A DNA stretch of 64,000 nt, from contig NZ_LAJG01000048.1 in assembly GCF_000970455.1 (NCBI RefSeq), forward strand, positions 310,001 through 374,000. Direction: 5' to 3'. The position numbers and the translations under genes were made by a program. The first letter of the stretch is position 1. Each line of letters opens with the position of its first letter. Below are positions 9,405 to 19,120 of this stretch, piece after piece. The notes beneath the pieces are model-generated. The model was not told where the DNA came from. It did no database searches and was given only the letters and a program-made list of their open reading frames with translations. This DNA is from Devosia soli (GTDB lineage Bacteria > Pseudomonadota > Alphaproteobacteria > Rhizobiales > Devosiaceae).

Positions 9405-11251
9405 GCATTTACCTCGCTCCGCAGCAACACGGCACAGTCGCTGGGCAGGATCCAAAATTTATCGGGTTCGACGGGACGCCGGCCGGCGCCGTCATAGTCC
9501 GGATGTTCGCTTGACCAGGTTGGCAGCCAGCGATGGCCATCAGGCGGCGCCAGAAGCGGTTCGGGGATAACCGACATGTGCAAGTCCCGCCCGAGATTGA
9601 GAAGCAGAAGGCGATGGCCGCCGGGCTCCGGGGTCAGGAAGCGCAGGAGGATCGCTGCATCGCCAAGCACAGCTCCATCGATGCGCCGCTCTGTCCTGTG
9701 AGAAAACGTCGGATCACCGCGCCGCAATGCCAAAAGATCGCGATGTAGCGCGAGCAAGCCATCGTGCTTTTGCGTTTCCGACCAATCAAGCTTGCTGCGC
9801 TCAAAGGTCGTCCGGTCTGAAGGATCAGGCAGTTTCGAAGCCATGGCCGGATCGCGAACGCCTGGGAAATTCTCAAGAGACTCCCTGCGCCCTTTGGCGA
9901 CGGCTCTGGCCTCGTTGCCATCGATGCCGAAGAAATAAAGGAAAGGATTGGTCGCCCCGAATTCCTGTCCTTGGAAGAGGCACGGTGTTTGCGGCCCGAG
10001 AAGGAGAAGGCTCGTGACGGCGCGAAGACGTGCAGGCGTCAGGAGGGTGCTGAGCCGGAACCCGCGCGCGGAATTGGCCACCTGATCGTGGTTTTCGAGA
10101 AAATGCACGAAATGTTGGGCATGCGTGTCGAGATTGTAGGTGCCATATGCCTTGTCGCGCATATCCGAGCGCTGGCCCTGATAAAGAAACCCATACTTCA
10201 GCGCCGAGACGAGTTCCTGCGGAGTGCCGCGGTAGTCGCGGTAATAGAAATCATCATGGCCGGTGCTCGCAACGCGCACAGAATGCTGGAAATCGTCGCT
10301 GACCATGGCGTCGACGCCATGCCCACCCTCGCTTGCCGGCAGGACCATCCGCCGCTCCTGCGGCTGGTTCTCGACGACAATATAGGCCGACCGCGGAGCC
10401 GCCGCGTTTCGCACCGCTCGCGTCAATTTGGTCAAAATGTGCTCTTCGCTGTCATCGAACATGGCCTGGGCCGCATCGATCCGCAGGCCATCAACGTGAA
10501 AATCTTCGATCCAATAGACAGCGTTACCGATGACGAATTCGCGCACCGCGCGCGCTTCCGGGCCGTCGAAATTGAAGCTCGCGCCCCATTCGCTTTCGAA
10601 TTTGTCGGTCAGATACCCATCGCCATAAGCGGTATAATGCTCGCCAAGCCCGACATGGTTGTAAACAACATCGAGGATAACCCCGATGCCGCACGCATGC
10701 GCTTCGTTGACGAAACGGCGCATCTCTTCGGGCGATCCATAGGGCGCAAATGGCGCATAGGGCAGGATGGTGTCGTATCCCCACCCAAACTCCCCTTTGA
10801 AGGTGCCAATCGGCATGATCTGGATAACGGTGACGCCGATCTCGCGTAGGTGTTGAAGCTTGTCCGTTGCGGCACGCCATGTTCCCTCGGGCGTGAACGT
10901 TCCGACGTGGAGCTCATAGATGACCTGGTTGTCACGAGGAACGCCCTGCCACTGGTCGTCAGTCCAACGGAAGGCGGGATCGACAACTACGGAAGGGCCA
11001 GCACTTCCTTCCGGCTGCCAGCGTGAAGCAAGATCGGGAACATCCTTGCCATCATCGAAACTGAAGAAGTAGCGCGCGCCAGCGCCGACATCTTCGATTG
11101 TCGCGGCGAAATAGCCTTCGCCCAATGCATCGAGCGAATGACGCCCCTTACCCACAATATCGACGGCAGCCGACTTCTTACCAGGCGCCCAGGCGGAAAA
11201 CCGAGTTCCGGTCTTTCCGAGGAGCGCGCCAAACTGAAACGGTGGGGGCAT
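9401..11251 (-). CDS. treZ: Malto-oligosyltrehalose trehalohydrolase
   Basis: GH13 hydrolase that cleaves trehalose from the maltooligosyl-trehalose made by TreY. The 616-residue protein has an N-terminal carbohydrate-binding immunoglobulin-like domain (FQFGALLGKTGTRFSAWAPG), then the barrel with VIQIMPIGTFKGEFGWGYD, VILDVVYNHVG and DGLRIDAAQAM. It is the first gene of the minus-strand run treZ-treY-(119-base gap)-gnd-zwf-ppgK and overlaps treY by four bases. Trehalose made here would serve as an osmo- or desiccation protectant, which is inference from the pathway. No promoter could be picked with confidence in the 99 bases before murB. Confidence 0.96.
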   Translation of the reverse strand: MPPPFQFGALLGKTGTRFSAWAPGKKSAAVDIVGKGRHSLDALGEGYFAATIEDVGAGARYFFSFDDGKDVPDLASRWQPEGSAGPSVVVDPAFRWTDDQWQGVPRDNQVIYELHVGTFTPEGTWRAATDKLQHLREIGVTVIQIMPIGTFKGEFGWGYDTILPYAPFAPYGSPEEMRRFVNEAHACGIGVILDVVYNHVGLGEHYTAYGDGYLTDKFESEWGASFNFDGPEARAVREFVIGNAVYWIEDFHVDGLRIDAAQAMFDDSEEHILTKLTRAVRNAAAPRSAYIVVENQPQERRMVLPASEGGHGVDAMVSDDFQHSVRVASTGHDDFYYRDYRGTPQELVSALKYGFLYQGQRSDMRDKAYGTYNLDTHAQHFVHFLENHDQVANSARGFRLSTLLTPARLRAVTSLLLLGPQTPCLFQGQEFGATNPFLYFFGIDGNEARAVAKGRRESLENFPGVRDPAMASKLPDPSDRTTFERSKLDWSETQKHDGLLALHRDLLALRRGDPTFSHRTERRIDGAVLGDAAILLRFLTPEPGGHRLLLLNLGRDLHMSVIPEPLLAPPDGHRWLPTWSSEHPDYDGAGRRPVEPDKFWILPSDCAVLLRSEVNA

Positions 11252-11350
11252 GGAGCACTGGGTTGCGAGAAAGGAGAGACCACAGAACGGCTTGCCTCAC
11301 CCGCGGTTCCACCATCGCTCCTGTCTCAAACCGGGTCGTCCGGCTTTCGA

Positions 11351-12370
11351 TCAGGTGAAGACCGGCTCCTCATGCAAGGCAATGCCGAACCGCTCCATAA
11401 CTGTCGCCTTGATATGCGCTGCCAGCGCCGCGATGTCTTCGGCCGCGGCGCCGCCGAGGTTGATCACGACCAGCGCATGGCGATCGGAAACGCCCGCCTT
11501 GCCAAGCCGAAAACCCTTCAATCCGCTCTGCTCGATCAGCCAGCCGGCAGAAAGCTTCGTCCGGCCATCGGCTTGCGAAAAATTGGGGGCGTTCGGAAAC
11601 CGCGCCAGCAGCGGCGTCACTTCTTCGAGGCTGACAATCGGGTTCTGGAAGAACGAACCGGCATTGGGTGTCACCCGCCAATCGGGCAATTTGGAATTGC
11701 GGATGGCAACGACCCGCTCCATGACGGCCTTGGGATCGAGCCGGGGCAGATCGGCGAGTTCGGAGAGCCCGGCAAAGCGCAGGTTCGGCGTCCACGGCTT
11801 CTTGAGCCGCAAGCGGAGCGAAACGACCACATAGCGACCCGGCTCATGCTTGAAGACGCTGTCGCGATAGGCAAACGCGCACTCGTCAAGAGCAAATGTC
11901 CGCAACGACCTGGTCTTGGTGTCGAAGGCGACAAGGCTCTCGAAGACGTCGGCGACTTCCGCGCCATAGGCGCCGATATTCTGGACCGGCGCCGCGCCAA
12001 CGGTACCAGGGATGCCGGCAAGATTTTCGATGCCACCAAAACCCTGCGCGACTGTCCAGCCCACGAAATCATGCCACACTTCGCCGGCCGCTGCCTCGAC
12101 AACGACGTGACCATCCGTGTTCTCGACAAGGAACTTTCCCTTCGATGCGATGATGGCCGTAATGCCATCAAACTCCGGGGCCAGAACGACATTGCTCCCA
12201 CCCCCAAGGATGCGCAGTGGCAGGCCACGAGCCTCGGCAAGCGCGAACAACGCCGCGATGCTTTCTGTCGTCTCGAGCACAACACCGAACCGCGAAGCCG
12301 CCTTCAGCGCGAGAGTGTTGCGGCCTGAGAGGTCGAAGTCAGGAATCAGGGTGAGTTCGGTTTCGGTCAT
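11351..12370 (-). CDS. murB: UDP-N-acetylmuramate dehydrogenase (MurB), E. coli-like type I
   Basis: Flavoenzyme that reduces UDP-GlcNAc-enolpyruvate to UDP-MurNAc for peptidoglycan. FAD-binding block PLRILGGGSNVVLAPEF lies near residues 50-68, QNIGAYGAEV near 125, and the catalytic serine in TPNAGSFFQNP near residue 233. Length (339) and the extended NTLALKAASRFG start and FAYRDSVFK region match the type I form of enterics. Most alphaproteobacteria carry a type II murB inside the dcw cluster, which is not in this window, so this may be a second or replacing copy. No strong ribosome-binding site precedes ATG 12370. It may follow the dehydrogenase gene upstream, 32 bases away. Confidence 0.92.
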   Translation of the reverse strand: MTETELTLIPDFDLSGRNTLALKAASRFGVVLETTESIAALFALAEARGLPLRILGGGSNVVLAPEFDGITAIIASKGKFLVENTDGHVVVEAAAGEVWHDFVGWTVAQGFGGIENLAGIPGTVGAAPVQNIGAYGAEVADVFESLVAFDTKTRSLRTFALDECAFAYRDSVFKHEPGRYVVVSLRLRLKKPWTPNLRFAGLSELADLPRLDPKAVMERVVAIRNSKLPDWRVTPNAGSFFQNPIVSLEEVTPLLARFPNAPNFSQADGRTKLSAGWLIEQSGLKGFRLGKAGVSDRHALVVINLGGAAAEDIAALAAHIKATVMERFGIALHEEPVFT

Positions 12371-12402
12371 GGACGGGTTATAGGCGGGCAGCGCCGGTTG
12401 TT

Positions 12403-13377
12403 CTAGCCGATGCGTCCGCCGAGTTCGTCCTCGATATGGGCGCGGATAATGTCATCGAAATTTTTCTCGGCGACGAAGCCAAGGCTTTCCGCACGCTTGG
12501 CAGAAAAGGCCTGAGGCCAACCGGCGACGATAAGGGCGATGGTTTCGTCCGGCACATGGCGGATGAGCGACACCGCCTTATCCCCGGCAACGCGCCGCAG
12601 CGCTTCTATCTCCTCGCCAACCGTAGCAGCCAGCCCCGGCATGGTGAGGCTCCGGCGCTGGCCAAGGCCCGATGTGTCGAGCTGAGCGGCATGGAGCAAG
12701 AAATTCACGGCCGCGCGCGGGCTCGCGAACCAATGGCGGACGCCTTCGTCGACGGGAAGCACGGCTTCAAGACCAGCGAGAGGCTCCCGAATGATGCCCG
12801 AAAAAAAGCCCGATGCAGCCTTGTTCGGCTTGCCCGGCCGCACAGTGATGGTCGGCAGGCGAATGCCGATCCCATCCACGAAGCCGCGGCGGGAATAATC
12901 GGCGAGCAGCAGCTCGCAGATCGCCTTTTGCGTTCCATAGGAGGTCAGCGGGGTCAGTGGAAATTCATCGGGGATTTCGGGCGGCAGCGGCTCCCCGAAA
13001 ACGGCGATCGAGGAAGTGAACACGAGGCGTGGACAGTAGTCGGGCTGCTGACGGATCGCTTCGAGAAGATGCCGCGTACCGTCGAGATTGATGCGATAGC
13101 CTTTCTCAAAATCGGCCTCTGCTTCGCCGGACACAATAGCGGCGAGCTGGAAGATCAAGTCCGGTCGCTCGGCTAGGAGCTTGGTGGCAGCTTCCGGAGC
13201 GGAAAGATCGACGGCATGAGAGGCGATCGGAATGCTCGTTGCAGGCGCTTCGGCAGCAACGATATCGGCCAGTATAATCTGCGCGATCGCGCGATCGCCA
13301 ATCCTGCCGTTCTTTAGCAGGGCCGCCGTCAGCTTGCGGCCGACCATACCGGCTGAGCCGATCACCAAAACCTTCAT
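12403..13377 (-). CDS. denD: NAD-dependent epimerase/dehydratase, D-erythronate dehydrogenase-like
   Basis: Short-chain dehydrogenase of the extended type, 324 residues. The N-terminal MKVLVIGSAGMVGRKL is the NAD-binding GxxGxxG loop, VFTSSIAVFG and the YGTQK motif give the Ser-Tyr-Lys catalytic set. The overall pattern (IRLPTITVRPGKPNKAASGF) resembles DenD, which oxidises D-erythronate at C2 during four-carbon sugar acid breakdown. A longer reading exists upstream, but ATG 13377 has GGAGG five bases before it. No companion sugar-acid kinase (DUF1537 type) or isomerase is nearby, so the pathway is unsupported by context; the exact substrate remains inference. Confidence 0.75.
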   Translation of the reverse strand: MKVLVIGSAGMVGRKLTAALLKNGRIGDRAIAQIILADIVAAEAPATSIPIASHAVDLSAPEAATKLLAERPDLIFQLAAIVSGEAEADFEKGYRINLDGTRHLLEAIRQQPDYCPRLVFTSSIAVFGEPLPPEIPDEFPLTPLTSYGTQKAICELLLADYSRRGFVDGIGIRLPTITVRPGKPNKAASGFFSGIIREPLAGLEAVLPVDEGVRHWFASPRAAVNFLLHAAQLDTSGLGQRRSLTMPGLAATVGEEIEALRRVAGDKAVSLIRHVPDETIALIVAGWPQAFSAKRAESLGFVAEKNFDDIIRAHIEDELGGRIG

Positions 13378-13441
13378 GCCATCCTCCAAAGCAAATCGGC
13401 GCCCGAAGGCGCCGACCGAGCTTTTCACATCTCGCTTCGGA

Positions 13442-14137
13442 TCAGAAGCGGTAGCGCAGAGAGGCGCGCAGTTCGTGAATGAAGTTGTTGTTGATGATAT
13501 AGGCGTTGGCAAGGTTCGCCGGCTGGCTCATCACCTTGTTCATGTAGATGCCGCGATAGCCGAGATCGGCCACATGGGAGCCAAAATCGTAGCTCACGCC
13601 GGCCATGACAGCGCCGGCACCTTCGAGCGAGGTGCCCCAGGCATGCTGCGTGCTGCCATCCATGACTTCGGAATAGTTCTTGGCGACACCGAGACCGGCA
13701 CCGACATAAGCGCCGAAGCCGCCCGCGCCATAGCCGTTACCCGATAGGCTGAAGTCGTAGTAAAGGTTGGCGAGCGCCAGACCCGAACGCAGGTTTACCG
13801 AGTACCCGTTGGTGGTCGCAAGGCCACCATAGTTGAGGTAGTCGATGGTGACGTCGGCACGAATACCGTGACCGCTATCGTAACCGACACCAGCGCCGAC
13901 GCTATAGCCGTAGCCCCACTTGTCGAACGTGGTGGTCGCGCAGTTACAATAGATCGCGTCCTGGGCCGTCCAGGCGCCGCCGGCAACGCTGCCGCGGAGG
14001 TAGAGGCCGCCCGAGACGCCATAATCCACATCCGGCACTTCGATGACGGGGGGATAATAGGGAACGAGGTCCGCGGCAATTGCCGGGCCTGCGACTGCTG
14101 AACCCGCCAGCAGGAACGCAGCAATGAGCTTGCGCAT
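13442..14137 (-). CDS. Omp25/Omp31-like outer-membrane beta-barrel protein
   Basis: Predicted eight-stranded outer-membrane barrel of 231 residues. A signal peptide is clear (MRKLIAAFLLAGSAVAGPAIA, cleaved about residue 21), followed by ADLVPYYPP as in rhizobial RopB and Brucella Omp25/31 proteins. Alternating glycine/aromatic strands run to the end, and the last residues are SLRYRF, the terminal-phenylalanine signal for barrel insertion. Two cysteines sit close together in AIYCNCATT near residue 65. AGGA precedes ATG 14137 by eight bases. The 130-base upstream region holds a TTAA-N7-TTAAC box and repeated TTAACCCT motifs, suggesting cell-cycle control. Confidence 0.88.
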   Translation of the reverse strand: MRKLIAAFLLAGSAVAGPAIAADLVPYYPPVIEVPDVDYGVSGGLYLRGSVAGGAWTAQDAIYCNCATTTFDKWGYGYSVGAGVGYDSGHGIRADVTIDYLNYGGLATTNGYSVNLRSGLALANLYYDFSLSGNGYGAGGFGAYVGAGLGVAKNYSEVMDGSTQHAWGTSLEGAGAVMAGVSYDFGSHVADLGYRGIYMNKVMSQPANLANAYIINNNFIHELRASLRYRF

Positions 14138-14199
14138 GAATTCAGTCCTTTATTTGCCACGACTCTTCGTCGATTAACGGCAAATATCGGGCAAACTCG

Positions 14200-14215
14200 T
14201 TAAAGCACGTTTAAC
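14200..14215 (-). promoter_or_regulatory. CtrA-type box TTAA-N7-TTAAC upstream of the outer-membrane protein gene
   Basis: TTAA at 14200-14203, seven bases, then TTAAC at 14211-14215 matches the known CtrA full site. It lies about 63-78 bases before the start codon of the barrel protein. A GANTC methylation site (GACTC) is at 14161-14165. No binding data are available, so function is inference. Confidence 0.5.
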
Positions 14216-14250
14216 CCTAAGCCCGGCTTAACCCTCCTGTTTAACCCTAA
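14209..14250. repeat. Direct repeats of GTTTAACCCTAA in the omp promoter
   Basis: The 12-mer GTTTAACCCTAA occurs exactly at 14209-14220 and 14239-14250, thirty bases apart (about three helical turns). A third partial copy, TTAACCCT, lies between at 14228-14235. They overlap the CtrA-type box and may be an array of half-sites. Confidence 0.6.
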
Positions 14251-14267
14251 TAGGATTGATACGCATC

Positions 14268-15611
14268 TCAGGCGATCTTGAGGATCGCTGCCTCGACTTG
14301 GCCGACCACGTTTTCGACCAGCGCGGCATCATCGGCCTCGCCCATGACACGGATCACCGGCTCCGTGCCCGACGGACGAACGACAATACGGCCAGCGGCG
14401 CCGAGCATGGACTGTGCGTCGGCGATGGCCTGCTTGACGTGCTTGTCATCGAGCGGCTTGCCGGACTTGAAGCGGACATTGCGCAAGAGCTGCGGCACGC
14501 GCTCGAAGCGGTGGCAGATTTCCGAGATCGGGCGATTTTGCTGCTTGAGCACAGCCAGCAATTGCAGCGCCGCAACAAGACCGTCGCCCGTCGTCGTGAA
14601 ATCGGAAAGGATGATATGGCCGGACTGTTCACCGCCGACATTGAAGCCTTTGTTACGCATGGTCTCAAGCACGTAGCGATCGCCCACCTGCGTCCGCTCG
14701 AGTGTCAGACCTAAGCCACCAAGATAGCGTTCGAGCCCGAGATTGCTCATGATGGTCGCAACGATCCCGCCGCCGACCAGCATCTCGCGCTCAAGCCAGC
14801 TGTGTGCGATAACGGCCATGAACTGGTCGCCGTCGACCACATTGCCCTTCTCGTCGATGATGATGACGCGATCCGCGTCGCCGTCGAGCGCGATACCGAT
14901 ATCGGCACGCACTTCCTTGACTTTGGCCGAAACCGCTTCCGGCGCGGTCGAGCCGACCTTGTGATTGATGTTATAACCGTTCGGCTCATCGCCAATGGCA
15001 ATGACCTCTGCGCCCAGTTCCCAGAGGGCGACCGGAGCAACCTTATAGGCCGCACCATTGGCGCAATCGACAACGACGCGAAGGCCGGAAAGGTCAATGC
15101 TGCGCGGCAATGTGCGCTTGGCATATTCGATATAGCGGGTGCTAGCGGCTTCGTCGCGGTGAGCCCGGCCGATCTGCATGCCATGTGCAAGAAGCTTGGT
15201 CATGTCCGTATCGATCAGCCGCTCGATTTCGGCCTCGATCTCGTCGCTGAGCTTGTAGCCATCCGGGCGGAAGAACTTGATGCCATTGTCTTCGTAAGGG
15301 TTATGCGACGCCGAAATCATCACGCCAAGGTCGGCGCGCAGCGAGCGCGTCAGCATGGCGACGGCAGGCGTCGGCATGGGACCAAGGAAGTAGACGTCCA
15401 TCCCCACGGCTGTGAAGCCAGCCGCCAGCGCGCTCTCGAGCATATAGCCGGAGCGGCGCGTATCCTTGCCGATGACGACCCGATTGCGATGATCGCCGCG
15501 TACGAACTTGGTGCCGGCAGCCATGCCGACCTTCATAGCGAGCTCTGGCGTCAGCTTCTCGCCATTGGCCATGCCGCGAATGCCATCGGTGCCGAAATAC
15601 TTGCGCGCCAT
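14268..15611 (-). CDS. glmM: Phosphoglucosamine mutase
   Basis: Interconverts glucosamine-6-phosphate and glucosamine-1-phosphate for UDP-GlcNAc, and so supplies peptidoglycan and lipopolysaccharide. The 447-residue protein has the phosphoserine loop [15 protein letters not shown] near residue 100, the metal loop DGDADR near residue 243, the sugar-binding GEQSGH near 325 and the phosphate-binding [11 protein letters not shown] near 412. It follows ftsH with a hairpin between them, the ftsH-glmM order usual in proteobacteria. MurB nearby uses a product of the same pathway. Confidence 0.97.
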   Translation of the reverse strand: MARKYFGTDGIRGMANGEKLTPELAMKVGMAAGTKFVRGDHRNRVVIGKDTRRSGYMLESALAAGFTAVGMDVYFLGPMPTPAVAMLTRSLRADLGVMISASHNPYEDNGIKFFRPDGYKLSDEIEAEIERLIDTDMTKLLAHGMQIGRAHRDEAASTRYIEYAKRTLPRSIDLSGLRVVVDCANGAAYKVAPVALWELGAEVIAIGDEPNGYNINHKVGSTAPEAVSAKVKEVRADIGIALDGDADRVIIIDEKGNVVDGDQFMAVIAHSWLEREMLVGGGIVATIMSNLGLERYLGGLGLTLERTQVGDRYVLETMRNKGFNVGGEQSGHIILSDFTTTGDGLVAALQLLAVLKQQNRPISEICHRFERVPQLLRNVRFKSGKPLDDKHVKQAIADAQSMLGAAGRIVVRPSGTEPVIRVMGEADDAALVENVVGQVEAAILKIA

Positions 15612-15687
15612 CTTGGTCTCCCGAGAAATGGTCTCATGCGGCTAATACCACTTTTGCCCGGAGTAGCGCATGCCGCAGCATAAGGAA

Positions 15688-15709
15688 AGGGCCACCCTGG
15701 GGTGGCCCT
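15688..15709 (-). terminator. Hairpin terminator between ftsH and glmM
   Basis: AGGGCCACC, loop CTGG, then GGTGGCCCT forms a perfect nine-pair stem. On the minus strand it is followed by a short T-rich stretch (TTCCTTAT), weaker than a classical run. It would end or attenuate ftsH transcription before glmM. Confidence 0.65.
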
Positions 15710-15720
15710 AACGAAGTCCT

Positions 15721-17652
15721 TCAGCTCTCAGGCTGCGGTTCCATGCCTGGCTCGGGCGGGGCGTCGGGACGCTTCTTCCCGGATTTGCCGGCGGTGGGCA
15801 CGCCCGTCGCCTTGGGAACAGCAGGACCGCTATCGTCCGGACGAATCGGCTGCTTGCCATCCATAAGGGCGCGCAGCTCGTCGCCCGTCAGCGTTTCATA
15901 TTCGAGCAGCGCCTGCGCAATCGCTTCCCACTGATCGTGGTAAGTGGTCAGGATATCGCGCGCCGAGGCTTCACCATCTTCAATGAGCTTGCGCACTTCC
16001 TGGTCGATAAGCTTGGCGGTTTCATCCGACATGTTGGTCGACTGGGTCACCGAATGACCAAGGAAGACTTCCTGATCGTTCGACTTGTAGCGCACGCGGC
16101 CGAGACGCTCGCTCATGCCCCATTCCATTACCATCGAACGGGCAAGACTCGTTGCCATTTGGATATCGCCAGATGCACCCGAAGTAACCTTTGCGGGGCC
16201 GAACTTGATGATCTCGGCTTCGCGACCACCGAACAGCATGGTCAGACGCGCCAGCGCCTTTTCCCGGCTGAAAGAATAGGTGTCGTTCTCGGGTAGGGTC
16301 ATCACCATGCCCAGCGCGCGGCCGCGCGGAATGATCGTCGCCTTATGGATCGGGTCGATGCCGGCAACCTTGAGCGCGATGATGGCGTGGCCAGCTTCGT
16401 GATAGGCAGTCAGCTTCTTTTCGTCATCAGTCATGGCCATGGTGCGGCGCTCTGCGCCCATCATGATCTTGTCCTTGGCGTCCTCGAATTCCTGGTGCGT
16501 GACGAAGCGCTTGTTCTTGCGCGCCGCCATCAGGGCGGCTTCATTGACAAGGTTCATCAGGTCCGCGCCCGAAAAACCAGGCGTACCACGAGCGAGAACT
16601 TTCAGATCGACGTCAGGAGCCAACGGCACCTTGCGGACGTGAACCTTGAGAACCTTTTCGCGGCCCGACACATCCGGGTTCGGCACGACGACTTGACGGT
16701 CGAAACGGCCGGGACGGAGGAGCGCAGGGTCGAGAACGTCGGGGCGATTGGTCGCGGCGATCAGGATGATGCCTTCATTGGCTTCAAAGCCATCCATCTC
16801 GACGAGGAGCTGGTTGAGGGTCTGTTCGCGTTCATCGTTGCCGCCGCCAAGGCCCGCACCACGCTGGCGACCGACGGCATCGATTTCGTCGATGAAGATG
16901 ATGCACGGAGCATTTTTCTTCGCCTGTTCGAACATGTCGCGGACGCGGCTCGCGCCGACACCGACGAACATTTCAACAAAGTCAGAACCGGAAATCGTGA
17001 AGAACGGCACATTGGCTTCGCCGGCGACCGAACGCGCAAGCAGCGTCTTACCGGTACCCGGAGGACCGACAAGCAGAACGCCGCGCGGAATGCGGCCGCC
17101 AAGACGCTGGAACTTGCCCGGATCGCGTAAGAACTCGACGATCTCCTCAAGATCTTGCTTCGCCTCATCCACGCCGGCGACGTCCTCAAACGTCACCTTG
17201 CCCTGGGTCTCAGTCAGCAGCTTGGCGCGCGACTTGCCAAAGCCCATCGCGCCGCCACGGCCACCGCCCTGCATCTGGCGTATGAAGAAGAACCACACGC
17301 CGATGATGACGATAAAGGGAAGCCAGGACGACAGGAGGATCGACCAGAACGGGCTCGATTCAGGCGCGCGCGCCGTGATCGACACGTTCTGGGTTTCAAG
17401 CCGCGAGACGACATCGGCGCCATCGGGAATGACGGTATCGAACCGGGTGCCATCCTGCAGCACGCCAGAAACGATATCGTTGGTGATCGTCACGCTCGAC
17501 ACGCGGCCGGCATCGACATCGCTCATGAACTGGCTGTAGCTTTTTTCACCGACCGACATTGTCCGGGTCGACGACTGGAAGACCTGGAACAGGCCCATCA
17601 GCATAAAAAGAATTACGAGCCAGATGGCAAAGTTGCGGAAATTTCCGTTCAT
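15721..17652 (-). CDS. ftsH: ATP-dependent zinc metalloprotease FtsH
   Basis: Membrane-anchored AAA+ protease that degrades misfolded membrane proteins and short-lived regulators. The 643-residue form starts at [20 protein letters not shown] (first membrane helix); a second helix lies near residue 105. The Walker A GPPGTGKT is near residue 195, Walker B IFIDEID follows, and the zinc site is AYHEAGHAI near residue 415. The last 45 residues are proline-rich and probably disordered. An upstream start exists, but ATG 17652 with ACAGGA before it fits the family N-terminus. It stands downstream of tilS with a gap of 193 bases. Confidence 0.97.
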   Translation of the reverse strand: MNGNFRNFAIWLVILFMLMGLFQVFQSSTRTMSVGEKSYSQFMSDVDAGRVSSVTITNDIVSGVLQDGTRFDTVIPDGADVVSRLETQNVSITARAPESSPFWSILLSSWLPFIVIIGVWFFFIRQMQGGGRGGAMGFGKSRAKLLTETQGKVTFEDVAGVDEAKQDLEEIVEFLRDPGKFQRLGGRIPRGVLLVGPPGTGKTLLARSVAGEANVPFFTISGSDFVEMFVGVGASRVRDMFEQAKKNAPCIIFIDEIDAVGRQRGAGLGGGNDEREQTLNQLLVEMDGFEANEGIILIAATNRPDVLDPALLRPGRFDRQVVVPNPDVSGREKVLKVHVRKVPLAPDVDLKVLARGTPGFSGADLMNLVNEAALMAARKNKRFVTHQEFEDAKDKIMMGAERRTMAMTDDEKKLTAYHEAGHAIIALKVAGIDPIHKATIIPRGRALGMVMTLPENDTYSFSREKALARLTMLFGGREAEIIKFGPAKVTSGASGDIQMATSLARSMVMEWGMSERLGRVRYKSNDQEVFLGHSVTQSTNMSDETAKLIDQEVRKLIEDGEASARDILTTYHDQWEAIAQALLEYETLTGDELRALMDGKQPIRPDDSGPAVPKATGVPTAGKSGKKRPDAPPEPGMEPQPES

Positions 17653-17845
17653 CAATCCTGTCCCGGAGGGAGCCAGCGCGCGACGCGGCAGCATTGGGCC
17701 GAATGTAAGACCCCTATTGGGGCGTTACAAGGGCAAGACCTGCGGCGTTCAGGGCGCAACGTCCAGTCATATTGTCGCGACGGGGTTAACGGGATGTAGC
17801 GTGTCCGGTTCCGGTGAGATGGCGACGTTCAACGATTTCGCGCCA

Positions 17846-19120
17846 TCAATCCACGAGCAGCGTCACCGTGATCCGCTCGTCGAACGACCAGCCGCCCAAA
17901 GAGAGAACTGCTCCGGTCGCGTCGCGCACGATCGGCGCTGTGCGGATAGCCTCTGCGGGCGTCGTCACCTTGAAGCCCAAAACCTCCTCGAGCCGGTGAC
18001 GTGGAAAGAAGTCGGTGGGGGCGGCAAAGAGGCCGGTTTCGGCCGAAACATTGGTGATGCGGAACCTCTCGTCCCAAACGATCGGTTCGCCAGGGGTAAG
18101 GAGCTTTTGCTCGGGCAGCGCCCTGCCCGGCTCCCGCGCCACGAGCACTGATCCATCCTTGACACGAATGATCGTGCCCAAAAGCGTCGTGCCGCGGGGC
18201 AGCGTCCCGCTTGTCAGTTGCTCGAAGAGCCGTTCGACCTGCCCCAGCGCCCGGGTTTTCTGCCGGCCACCGACAACGGCGAGCACCCGGCTCAGGATAC
18301 GACGGCCGACGGCAGGACCGAGTTGGCCGAGCGCTGCAAGAGACATGGAGGCCGCCCCGAAACCATCGAGCGTCACAAGTTCAGCGAAGGCGCCATCGGC
18401 AAGCTGGGATAGCGCCTCATCGGCCTCCGCCATGCGGGCAGAGAAGCGGGCCAATGCAGCGCCGTCGAGCCCCTCGCGCGCTAGAGCCGGGAGGAGGCGC
18501 CGCCAGCGGACGCGCTCGTAGCTTTCATCGTCATTGGATGGATCATGCACCGGTGTGAGGCCAGCGTCGCTGACGATTGCAGCGAGCATGGCCGGCTCCA
18601 CATCGAGCAGCGGGCGAAAGACGCGCACCCCCTCGACTTCGGAAAAGACGCTCATTCCGCTCAGGCCATCAAGCCCGCTACCATGAGCAAGGCGCATGAG
18701 AATGGTCTCGGCTTGATCAGCCCGATGATGCGCCGTCAGCAATACCTTGGCGCCATCGCGCTCCATGGCCTCGCCGATCAACCGGTAGCGCGCCTGCCGC
18801 GCAGCTTCCTGCAATCCGCTTTCGGGATGGTCACCGTCCCAGACAAGGCCACGAAAGGCGAAGCCGAGACGCTCGCTTTCCGCGCCAACCATGGCGACTT
18901 CACCAGCGGCTTCGGGCCGCAGGCCATGATCGAGACTGTAGACGATGATGACTGGACCCTGCGCCAGTTGCTCCGTCCAGCGCCGAACCAGCAGCATCAG
19001 CGCCAGGCTGTCGGGTCCACCCGAAACGGCAAGCCCGATAACGGCATCGCCGGCGACCGGGGCAAAGAGCGCAGCAAGCGCCGCGGGATCTGCGAGGTCC
19101 GGGGTCAAGCCGGCGGGCAT
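17846..19120 (-). CDS. tilS: tRNA(Ile)-lysidine synthase
   Basis: Modifies cytidine 34 of tRNA-Ile (CAU) to lysidine so that it reads AUA. The PP-loop LAVSGGPDSLALMLL near residues 31-45 is the ATP pyrophosphatase site; the middle holds the family TAHHRADQAETILMRL block, and the C-terminal region is divergent, as usual. The 424 residues fit alphaproteobacterial TilS. Its first 16 bases overlap the end of cpoB, so translation may be coupled. It lies in the conserved order pal-cpoB-tilS-ftsH. Confidence 0.93.
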   Translation of the reverse strand: MPAGLTPDLADPAALAALFAPVAGDAVIGLAVSGGPDSLALMLLVRRWTEQLAQGPVIIVYSLDHGLRPEAAGEVAMVGAESERLGFAFRGLVWDGDHPESGLQEAARQARYRLIGEAMERDGAKVLLTAHHRADQAETILMRLAHGSGLDGLSGMSVFSEVEGVRVFRPLLDVEPAMLAAIVSDAGLTPVHDPSNDDESYERVRWRRLLPALAREGLDGAALARFSARMAEADEALSQLADGAFAELVTLDGFGAASMSLAALGQLGPAVGRRILSRVLAVVGGRQKTRALGQVERLFEQLTSGTLPRGTTLLGTIIRVKDGSVLVAREPGRALPEQKLLTPGEPIVWDERFRITNVSAETGLFAAPTDFFPRHRLEEVLGFKVTTPAEAIRTAPIVRDATGAVLSLGGWSFDERITVTLLVD

